Below are positions 1-5,287 of a stretch of DNA of 5,287 nucleotides, piece after piece. The stretch is from Verrucomicrobiota bacterium. Its GTDB lineage: Bacteria; Verrucomicrobiota; Lentisphaeria; Victivallales; Victivallaceae. The number at the start of each line of letters is the position of its first letter. Position 1 is the first letter of the stretch. A program made the position numbers and the translations under genes. Where the stretch lies: assembly GCA_023459755.1 (NCBI GenBank), contig JAEWSS010000198.1, positions 1 through 5,287 of the forward strand, written 5' to 3'. Below the pieces are notes generated by a model, which worked only from the letters and a program-made list of their open reading frames with translations, had not been told where the DNA came from and did not search any database.

Positions 1-813
1 CGCCTTGAAATATTCCCGGAACAGCAAATAATCAAAGTCGTTGGGGCCATGGTGAAAGTTGCTGTATCCCTTTTCGCGCCAGCTCGGAGGACCGCACAGA
101 AAAACTACCGGGCGACCGTTTTTACTCGTCTTTTTTGCCCAGTCCGCAGTCAGCTCCTCCCGGTCGCCTCAAGTGGTCACCGCCAGTGTCGGCACCGTGC
201 TTTCGTCGGCGACGGGTTGAACCGCGCCGGTGCACCAGGCGACGGCGGCCACCGCGTCCGGATGTCGATTTGCGATATTTATCGCGTCTCTGGCGCCGGC
301 GGATTCACCAAAAACAAAAAACTTTCGCGCCGGCATTCCGAACGCCGTTTCAAGTTTTTTCTTTTCCCGGATTATCGCCGCGTTCCACCCGTCATAAATG
401 TTGCCGCCGTCCGGCCACGCATAGTGCAGGTTGGAGTCCATCGAATTGAATGCGAAGGTGAACAGCAAGGCACCGTCCTCGGTGGCGAACGGGTAGACGG
501 TGTCGCGTAAAAGCGACCACCTGGCGTCCGGATACGGCGAATAATAAACCACCGCCGAACTTTGCGGATCGAACTTTTCGCCGTACAGATATTCCACGCG
601 CATAAGCGGAGCGTCGCAGATGCCGGTCTTCATCAAATAGTATCCCCAGACCGCCGGAACGCCGCCGAGCCGCACCGGATATTCCCTGCCGGCCAGTTTC
701 CCGGCGGCGGAACCTGTCGCCGTCTTGTCGCGCTCTCCGCTTTCGGACTCTCCGGCGACGGCGACATTCAGCGCGAAAATCAACAGAACTCCCGACATAA
801 ATACTTTCAACAT
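1..813 (-). pseudogene. Secreted alpha/beta hydrolase (GxSxG), in-frame TGA, 3' end outside window
   Basis: Residues 1-20 (MLKVFMSGVLLIFALNVAVA) form a signal peptide with an AVA cleavage site and no lipobox. The body looks like an alpha/beta hydrolase of the esterase/prolyl-oligopeptidase type. FFVFGESAGARDA gives a GxSxG nucleophile elbow with Ser171, followed by the ANRHPDAVAAVAWCTG strand-turn typical of the fold. After VPTLAVTT (214) an in-frame TGA stands where the acid-bearing loop is expected. The same frame stays open for 56 more codons to the window edge, encoding GDREELTADW, GRPVVFLCG and NFHHGPNDFDY, where His254 or His255 is the candidate catalytic histidine and Asp217 a candidate acid. 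The gene starts 19 bp after the pseudopilin TGA and is probably co-transcribed. The substrate cannot be told. As read, the product would end without its catalytic histidine. Confidence 0.8.
169..171 (-). other. In-frame TGA interrupting the hydrolase
   Basis: Reading the minus strand, GTG ACC ACT TGA GGC GAC stays in one frame on both sides of the stop. A single transition from TGG (Trp) or CGA (Arg) would create it. TGA also terminates the repressor and pseudopilin genes here, and tryptophans are encoded by TGG, so general reassignment of TGA is not indicated. Confidence 0.85.
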
Positions 814-820
814 TGCGCTA

Positions 821-828
821 TCCCCCTC
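821..828 (-). promoter_or_regulatory. Ribosome binding site choosing the hydrolase start
   Basis: GAGGGGGA on the minus strand lies 7 nt before the ATG at 813. It supports that start over an upstream in-frame ATG at 879, which would lie inside the pseudopilin gene and add 22 residues ahead of a good signal peptide. Confidence 0.65.
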
Positions 829-832
829 GCCT

Positions 833-1550
833 TCAGCGGGTGATGTAAAAGTTTTGACCGGAAGGATCGGCATAGGCACCGATCAGCGACTGAACGCGCA
901 TGGCGATCCGGTCGGCGGTGGTTCCGACGTGCCCGTCGGCATATCCGACGTTGGCTTCGCCGTTGTGCCGCAGGGCGATGGCGCGCGGGAAAAAACTGCT
1001 CGCGCCGTCATTGCGGCGGCAGAACAGGATGCACTGCACGCCGTTGACCGGATTCTGCGGATTTTCCTTGACCGTATACACGGTGTCGGCCAGCAGGACA
1101 TAATGGTTTGGATTGGGAATCTCCGATCGATTTGACGGTTTCAAATCTGTCGAATTTATAGTCGTCCGGTTCCAGATTGATCCAGGCGACGCCGTAGGCC
1201 TGCGCCCGGTAATGGCTTGGATATTTGACCTCGGCCTGCGGACAAAGCGTGACCTCCCGGAATGTGTCCGGCGGCGGATTGCCGGCCGGCAGAATTATTC
1301 CGAGATTTTCCGGCATGGTCGGCTGCTGGTACCAGCCGGAATACTTGTCGCCGTAAGTGCAAACCACGCCTTGACAATCCGCCGCATAAAGCATCATTGC
1401 CAGAAGGCTTTGTTTCAGGTTGGCGGCGCAGTCCGTTTTTCGCGCATCGCTTCCGGCGCGGCCGATGACCGGAGCCGTCAGCGCCGCCATGACCATGACC
1501 ATAAAAATTACCGCGACCAGTTCACACAGGGTGAATTTATCGTTACGCAT
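833..1550 (-). pseudogene. Pseudopilin-like protein (prepilin N-terminus, H-X9-DG), frameshifted
   Basis: The N-terminal frame (1550 to about 1128) starts MRNDKFTLCELVAVI with a hydrophobic helix to about residue 30. This is a type IV prepilin/type II secretion-like signal, with KFTLCEL in place of GFTLIEL. C-x-x-NLKQSLLAMMLYAAD (41-58) is typical of the DUF1559/H-X9-DG pseudopilin-like proteins abundant in Lentisphaerota and Planctomycetota. The reading frame then breaks near 1124-1131. The continuation (about 1123 to 833) is clearly the same protein, with EIPNPNHYVLLADTVYT followed by RHNGEANVGYADGHVG, an exact H-X9-DG motif. Deleting one ATCG of a tandem pair restores a 237-residue protein through KSEIPNP. 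AGGA (1561-1558), 7 nt before the ATG, supports the start, 15 bp after the M56 stop. The protein is probably exported and surface-associated, but its specific role is unknown. The lesion may be a genuine mutation or a sequence error. Confidence 0.85.
1124..1131 (-). other. Tandem ATCG duplication at the pseudopilin frameshift
   Basis: On the minus strand ATCG occurs twice in direct succession exactly where the coding frame switches. With a single copy the codons read through as VKSEIPNP, continuous in both flanking frames. Deletion of one G at 1123-1124 would also restore a frame (VKSIEIPNP). No slippery heptamer suggesting programmed frameshifting is present. Confidence 0.7.
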
Positions 1551-1565
1551 TATTCCGTCCTGTTT

Positions 1566-4500
1566 TTATTTGCAATATTCGGAGAGATAACTGGCGATCA
1601 GCTGTTCAGCCTTGGCGTCTTTTTGAAATTTTGCCAGCGGGATCAGCAGTCCGGCCCAGTTCTCCCATGCACTTCTTTTTGCCGCGGCGGACCGACCGGA
1701 CTGTCTGATCAGGTCGGCCATCGTCAGGAACATTGCGGCGGCGTTCGTACAATATTTTCCGGCCAAATCATAATCTTGTCCGGTCAGCACGGTTTCGGCA
1801 AAAGCCGGCCACGCACTTTTAGCGATCTCAGGCCTGGTTTCGCCGAGTTTGCGCAGAAATTCAATCGACCGCTCCGGCTTGCCCAGCACCAGATTGCACT
1901 GCACCACGGATGCGGCGACTATCCGAACGGCAATCGAATGCCGCTCCTCATAAGTCACGGCTTTTTCATTGTCATACGCCGCACCGAAATATGTCGGGTC
2001 GGTGGGGACAATGTCGTCGAGCAGCAAAAGCTCCTGCCGCGCAGCGAACTCTTCAAGCGCCGCAATGCCGTCGGGTCCGGACGCGGCAACCGCGGCGGCC
2101 AGAGCAAACGAACCGTCGGAACCCAAGCCTGAACCACCAAGACTGTTCTGATAAGCGTTCAACTTTTCGGCAACCGTGTTTTTTGCTCCGGCGCGCTCCA
2201 GGGCATTGTTCAATTCAATCTCGATCTGATTTGCCGCCGCGTCGTTGTGCTGGTACCGGGCGAGCGCGGCAAGATGACCGGCGATCTTTCTCAACGCCAC
2301 GGCGTGCGCATCACGACCGTCGGTATACGGCAGGGTGTTGGCTTCAAACTTCCGGTATTCAAGCAGGGGATCGCTGTAATATTTTTCGGCAGTAGCATAA
2401 TCGCCGGCGTCCATCACATCGTCGCGCACCACATACCAGGCGTATTTCGCGCGCGTCGGACGGACTTTTTCCAATTCACGGAAAAAATCCGCCGTGCGCC
2501 GCGGGGTCTGAAGAATATTGTTGACAAAGGCGATGTCGGCCATCAGCAGTTGAACGGTGGTGACGGTGCGCTGTTCGTCGGTATTGCAGTTGTTGCGCAG
2601 ATAACCGGATTCATAGCCGAGACCGGAAAGCGGAATGACGTCGCCGGTAAGAATTTTTTCGCGTTTGTCGGCGAAACTGCGCAGTGCGTCGGCTCCCTCC
2701 TGACCGTAGTTGTTCAGAATCATGTCCGCCAGCACAACATCGCGCACATTGGCGTAACGGCCGTTATAGCTCATCTGCCTGTCGAACCGGTCGATCAGCT
2801 CGGACAGCGGCGGCGGTTTCGGCGCTCCGAAGATCAGCGGAAAAGCGAGACACCCGGCGTCGCTCCCGCTCTTTTCCTGCAGAATCCGGTATTGGTCGGC
2901 GCTGAAATTGGCGCGTAACAGGACTTGACCGCCGCGTGAATCGGAAATGGTGTTAAGATTGACGGTACCGCCGGACACCGCATACAGTTTCTCGGCGATA
3001 ATACCGGCAAAACCGAGTAAATCGTTGAATTTGCCGTCGTTTTTGAAGACAATCGTGATATTCGAACCTGAATTTTTAAAAGAAATCAGAGCCGGAATGC
3101 TGTCGTTTCCGGCGGGAACGCCGAATTCAACGCCGGAACCGCCCGGCCGGACCGATGTCAACAGGAATGCCGAGGTGGGAACGTCCGTAAACGCGGCGAT
3201 AAAGTCATCCCGCATCTGCCGCTTGAGGCCGGTGAGTCCGACTCCATCGCGTTTGAACAACACCAGATTGGCGGATAATTTTGTCATGATGCAGTCGCCT
3301 TCCGCCGAAGTCAGCCGGACGCCCTTGACTTTTCCGTCAACTCCCGGCACCGGCAGCTCCACCTTTTCGGAAAAACTGCACCGTCGCGTCGCGTTCGGCA
3401 GGGTCGTAAGATATTCGGTCAGCGCCGACATGGTTTTCTCGCTGTCCGTCGATTTTATCAGCATGAATGACGGAAACGCTCCGTTGCCGTCATCAGGAGT
3501 TATGGCGGCGCAAATCTCTGATTCCGGCTCCGCCGCCGCCGCGTTGAACAGCCCGACCATTTCCGGCGACAACCATTTCCATTCCGGCGACGGCGCAGAC
3601 CAGTCGGCCAAATGGGAAAAACAAGCAGCGGTTGAGGTGTTATCCGGCATGATTCCGGCCAGATATTCACGGTTGAACCCGGCAACGCCAGTCGCCGTAC
3701 GACCGAAACCCAACGACCAGCAGGAAGGCGTCACCATTACGCACCCCATGCCGACGACCGCAATAAAAACCACCAGCAACATCAGGCATTTCCGCTTTTT
3801 CATGGCAAGTTCCTTTATACGTTGTTTAAGTTCAAAACTCGAAGCTCCAAAGCCGACTCCCGGCATGTTCCGCACCACGGAAACACGCAAATGGCTGTTC
3901 AACAGCAGTTCGGCGTAATCGGCGCGGCCGGAGACCGCCTGCGGCATCAGACGCATTACCGCCGCGTCGCAGTCCATTTCGCGGATCAGCTCCATGCGCT
4001 TGGTAAATATTCGGATAAAATAATTAAAAAAACAGCAGTCGGCAACCGCACGCCAGAAAAATGCGCCGGAGTTGTCGCCATTGGCCAAATGCGCAAGCTC
4101 ATGAAGCAGCAGCATCAAGACCGCCTGGTCGGACAGTCCGGCCATTTCCCGCAGCGGAACCAGAACCGTTCGCCCCGCCCCGAACCCGAAACTCGCCGGC
4201 GAACCGAAAATATTTCCCGAATCACGCAAAACCACATTCCCGGAAAATGACCCCAGTCTGCGCGCTTCGCAAAACAGCTCGAACACCCTCCCCGCGCCAA
4301 CCACCGGACAGCCATTCACCTTTTTTCGCCATGCCCGGTAACAACGCACCTGACGCCACACCAGCAGTGCGGCAATCGCGGCATAAATAAAACCAAGAAG
4401 CGCCGCCAACGAAATATGCGGCAGCTGAAAGGCGTTTTTCGCTTCCGCCGTCCCGTATTTCTCCGGTTCCGTTTTTATGACATTGAAAACGACCGGCTCC

Positions 4501-4790
4501 GCCGCCGCGTCCGGAAGTTGAAACGCCGCATCCACGGCCGGCACTGCGTGCTTTGGCGACGACACCACTATTTTTCTAAACGACTCCGGCGACGCATCAA
4601 CCGCTTTGCCGGCATGCTCAAGCCGACCGAACGGCATAAGCGTCAACACAATCAGAAGCGCATAAAGCCACCGCCAATTCGGACGCACCATCCGGATGCC
4701 GCCGAATTTTTCCAGCACCCACAAGATCGCCAGTATGCCGCCTCCGCGCCATAACGTGCTTTCAATATAAAGAAGCAGCAAACTGTTCAT
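1566..4790 (-). CDS. M56-family (BlaR1-like) membrane metalloprotease with large non-PBP sensor region
   Basis: The protein has 1074 residues against roughly 600 for BlaR1. Hydrophobic segments near 3-26, 41-54, 127-145 and 335-354 give the four-helix BlaR1/MecR1 topology. The zinc protease domain lies between the third and fourth segments, with HELAH at 230-234 and REMDCDAAV around Glu271 as the likely third ligand. From 355 on the protein should be extracytoplasmic. Residues about 371-645 look alpha/beta and are unrecognised. Residues about 685-1072 are mainly helical and contain two tandem repeats. I find no SxxK/KTG transpeptidase arrangement after the last membrane helix, so this is not a beta-lactam sensor of the BlaR1 kind. 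GAGGAA (4804-4799), 8 nt before the ATG and inside the repressor gene, supports the start. By family analogy, the protein transmits an outside signal and causes cleavage of the adjacent repressor. The ligand is unknown. Confidence 0.9.
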   Translation of the reverse strand: MNSLLLLYIESTLWRGGGILAILWVLEKFGGIRMVRPNWRWLYALLIVLTLMPFGRLEHAGKAVDASPESFRKIVVSSPKHAVPAVDAAFQLPDAAAEPVVFNVIKTEPEKYGTAEAKNAFQLPHISLAALLGFIYAAIAALLVWRQVRCYRAWRKKVNGCPVVGAGRVFELFCEARRLGSFSGNVVLRDSGNIFGSPASFGFGAGRTVLVPLREMAGLSDQAVLMLLLHELAHLANGDNSGAFFWRAVADCCFFNYFIRIFTKRMELIREMDCDAAVMRLMPQAVSGRADYAELLLNSHLRVSVVRNMPGVGFGASSFELKQRIKELAMKKRKCLMLLVVFIAVVGMGCVMVTPSCWSLGFGRTATGVAGFNREYLAGIMPDNTSTAACFSHLADWSAPSPEWKWLSPEMVGLFNAAAAEPESEICAAITPDDGNGAFPSFMLIKSTDSEKTMSALTEYLTTLPNATRRCSFSEKVELPVPGVDGKVKGVRLTSAEGDCIMTKLSANLVLFKRDGVGLTGLKRQMRDDFIAAFTDVPTSAFLLTSVRPGGSGVEFGVPAGNDSIPALISFKNSGSNITIVFKNDGKFNDLLGFAGIIAEKLYAVSGGTVNLNTISDSRGGQVLLRANFSADQYRILQEKSGSDAGCLAFPLIFGAPKPPPLSELIDRFDRQMSYNGRYANVRDVVLADMILNNYGQEGADALRSFADKREKILTGDVIPLSGLGYESGYLRNNCNTDEQRTVTTVQLLMADIAFVNNILQTPRRTADFFRELEKVRPTRAKYAWYVVRDDVMDAGDYATAEKYYSDPLLEYRKFEANTLPYTDGRDAHAVALRKIAGHLAALARYQHNDAAANQIEIELNNALERAGAKNTVAEKLNAYQNSLGGSGLGSDGSFALAAAVAASGPDGIAALEEFAARQELLLLDDIVPTDPTYFGAAYDNEKAVTYEERHSIAVRIVAASVVQCNLVLGKPERSIEFLRKLGETRPEIAKSAWPAFAETVLTGQDYDLAGKYCTNAAAMFLTMADLIRQSGRSAAAKRSAWENWAGLLIPLAKFQKDAKAEQLIASYLSEYCK
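1575..2105 (-). repeat. Sensor repeat 2 of the M56 protein (residues about 896-1072)
   Basis: The second diverged copy runs to the C-terminus. Its counterparts are ALEEFAARQELLL (911-923), VP (928-929), EER (948-950), FLRKLGETRPEIAKSAW (978-994) and DYDLAGKY (1006-1013), then LAKFQKDAKAEQLI. Nine of the 17 residues in the F..L..RP..AK.AW block are identical to copy 1. One residue is lost relative to copy 1 after about position 1013, where the offset becomes 208. Confidence 0.75.
2202..2738 (-). repeat. Sensor repeat 1 of the M56 protein (residues about 685-863)
   Basis: This is the first of two diverged copies within the sensor region. It contains ALRSFADKREKIL (702-714), a conserved IP pair (719-720), EQR (739-741), FFRELEKVRPTRAKYAW (769-785) and DYATAEKY (797-804), then an amphipathic stretch with LAALARYQHNDAAANQI. 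It aligns with the second copy at a constant offset of 209 residues, without gaps, from about 699 to 805. The helical pattern suggests a TPR- or solenoid-like fold, but I cannot name a family. Confidence 0.75.
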
Positions 4791-5158
4791 TTTTTCAATT
4801 CCTCGATCAGAGATTGAAGTTCATCCAGATCAGCCCGGCTGATGTCCGCCCGCTTCACAAAAAACGAAAGCATCGCCAGCGGCGCGCCGTCGAACGCCTG
4901 TTCGATCAAACGGTCGCCTATCGACTCCCGATACTCCTCCCGTGAAACCAGCGGCGTGTATTGATAGTTGCGCCGTGAACCGCTTTCCGCCACCACCAGC
5001 TTTTTTACCAGCCGGTTCAGCATCGTTTTTATTGTCACCGGCTCCCAGGCGTTGTGCTGTTTCACTCTGCGCACAATCTCCGGAAACGACGCCGGACTCT
5101 GAGCCCACAGCACCCGCATCACCTCAAGCTCCGCATCCGATATCGGAATTTTATCCAT
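4787..5158 (-). CDS. BlaI/MecI/CopY-family winged-helix transcriptional repressor
   Basis: This 123-residue protein has the usual length and layout of BlaI/MecI repressors. The N-terminal winged helix (about 5-72) opens with ISDAELEVMRVLW, continues with the W..VTIKTMLNRLVKK recognition-helix region (38-53), and ends its wing with RRNYQYTPLVS (62-72). The C-terminal helices (about 74-123, ending DELQSLIEELKK) match the dimerisation part of the family. Family members bind TACA/TGTA dyads and are inactivated by cleavage when a partner M56 protease is triggered. In staphylococcal BlaI and MecI the cut is at Asn101-Phe102. The corresponding stretch here reads LSFFVKRADIS, with Phe where Asn would be. 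The gene has a strong Shine-Dalgarno, and its TGA overlaps the ATG of the M56 gene in an ATGA, indicating translational coupling. Family assignment is firm. The ligand is unknown and nothing suggests beta-lactams, so no gene symbol is given. Confidence 0.93.
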   Translation of the reverse strand: MDKIPISDAELEVMRVLWAQSPASFPEIVRRVKQHNAWEPVTIKTMLNRLVKKLVVAESGSRRNYQYTPLVSREEYRESIGDRLIEQAFDGAPLAMLSFFVKRADISRADLDELQSLIEELKK

Positions 5159-5163
5159 AGATA

Positions 5164-5170
5164 CCTCCTT
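5164..5170 (-). promoter_or_regulatory. Strong Shine-Dalgarno of the BlaI-family gene
   Basis: AAGGAGG on the minus strand lies 5 nt before the ATG at 5158, or about 7 nt when measured from the GGAGG core centre. It fixes the repressor start. The T-rich stretch directly above it on the plus strand contains a single TTTTACA half-site (5170-5176) identical to the operator arm. Confidence 0.8.
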
Positions 5171-5195
5171 TTTACAAAATTATGCCCTGCTACAC

Positions 5196-5215
5196 TATTT
5201 TACAAGTGTAAAATA
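5196..5215. promoter_or_regulatory. BlaI/MecI-type operator (perfect 9-bp dyad)
   Basis: TATTTTACA and TGTAAAATA form a perfect 9-bp inverted repeat separated by the dinucleotide AG. The core TACA-N2-TGTA matches the operator half-sites known for BlaI, MecI and relatives, which bind as dimers. The dyad covers the -10 box and most of the spacer of the operon promoter, so a bound repressor would block RNA polymerase. It lies about 38 bp upstream of a BlaI-family gene, which makes autoregulation the natural reading. A second overlapping dyad, TACACT-N8-AGTGTA (5191-5210), shares its right half with this site. Confidence 0.8.
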
Positions 5216-5225
5216 TAAAAAGCAA
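5197..5225 (-). promoter_or_regulatory. Sigma70-like promoter of the repressor-sensor operon
   Basis: Reading the minus strand, TTGCTT (5225-5220) is followed by exactly 17 bp and then TAAAAT (5202-5197). The -10 box matches TATAAT at five of six positions, while the -35 box keeps only the TTG. Transcription would start near 5190, about 30 bp before the repressor ATG. The region is AT-rich in contrast to the coding DNA. The spacer and the entire -10 box lie inside the operator dyad, as expected for an autoregulated BlaI-type promoter. The assignment rests on spacing, composition and operator overlap, with no experimental evidence. Confidence 0.65.
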
Positions 5226-5287
5226 GCCGTTGTTTGAAAAAAAGCGGATTTTTGTTTCTCGACCCGCGGTAGTGGTCTGGATGGAGG
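5226..5287. other. Non-coding upstream flank, nothing assignable
   Basis: The 62 bp beyond the -35 box hold A- and T-runs and a CCGCGG palindrome but no supported gene, RNA or terminator. An ATG at 5281 on the plus strand is too close to the window end, and has no clear Shine-Dalgarno, to call a divergent gene. Confidence 0.5.

Noticed and set aside
166..171. Selenocysteine at the hydrolase TGA
   Set aside because: I see no convincing SECIS-like hairpin directly after the stop, and a one-base change from TGG or CGA explains it more simply. It is not excluded without homologue alignment.
814..879. Longer hydrolase start at 879
   Set aside because: It would overlap the pseudopilin 3' end and place 22 residues before a clean signal peptide. 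The ATG at 813 has its own GAGGGGGA site.
1113..2132. Long plus-strand open frame of 339 codons
   Set aside because: It lies antisense to the M56 and pseudopilin genes, has no recognisable domain and a basic low-logic composition. It is explained as a shadow of GC-biased codons opposite the real genes.
2947..3918. Plus-strand open frame of 323 codons
   Set aside because: It is antisense to the middle of the M56 gene, where the minus-strand protein is continuous and recognisable. No family motif or ribosome binding site supports it.
4551..4562. SSPK (residues 77-80) as an SxxK active site in the M56 protein
   Set aside because: It sits in the short loop between the second and third membrane helices, not in a folded C-terminal transpeptidase domain, and lacks partner motifs. 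It is a chance match.
5234..5260. A-run/GCGGA/T-run as a terminator hairpin
   Set aside because: The stem would be only A-T pairs with a mismatch and no GC-rich part, so it is too weak for an intrinsic terminator call.
5281..5287. ATG on the plus strand as the start of a divergent gene
   Set aside because: Only two codons are visible, and no Shine-Dalgarno stands at the right distance.

Overview
The window looks like part of a Lentisphaerota (Victivallis-like) or related PVC-group bacterial genome. The main reason is a secreted pseudopilin-like protein that combines an FTLxEL-type prepilin N-terminus with a C-terminal H-X9-DG motif, an architecture greatly expanded in Lentisphaerota and Planctomycetota. 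A BlaI/M56 pair whose sensor is not a penicillin-binding domain also fits. This placement is inference: there is no rRNA or other phylogenetic marker here. The coding DNA is moderately GC-rich, and the short upstream leader is clearly AT-rich.

All supported genes lie on the minus strand, so the window reads right to left as one apparent operon. Positions 5159-5287 form the leader, with a sigma70-like promoter, a perfect dyad operator of BlaI type lying over the -10 box, and a strong Shine-Dalgarno. Next come a BlaI/MecI-family repressor (4787-5158) and a 1074-residue M56 membrane metalloprotease/sensor (1566-4790), which overlap by 4 bp (ATGA). A pseudopilin/H-X9-DG gene follows 15 bp later (833-1550), and a secreted alpha/beta hydrolase starts 19 bp after that (813 down to the window edge, incomplete).

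The expected logic follows BlaR1/BlaI. The M56 protein senses something outside the cytoplasmic membrane, its HELAH zinc protease domain inside the cell is activated, the repressor is inactivated, and the operon is derepressed. The outputs here are not a beta-lactamase but a pilin-like exported protein and a secreted GxSxG hydrolase. The M56 sensor has no visible transpeptidase motif. It carries an uncharacterised alpha/beta region followed by two tandem, diverged, mostly helical repeats of about 180 residues set exactly 209 residues apart.

Both downstream output genes carry a lesion in this copy. The pseudopilin has a frameshift at a tandem (ATCG)2; removing one ATCG restores a 237-residue protein. 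The hydrolase has a single in-frame TGA, after which the same frame stays open for 56 codons to the window edge and still encodes a plausible catalytic-histidine region. The two upstream regulatory genes are intact. The 129 bp right of the repressor start hold only the regulatory sites, and I see no RNA gene, mobile element, CRISPR array or convincing terminator.
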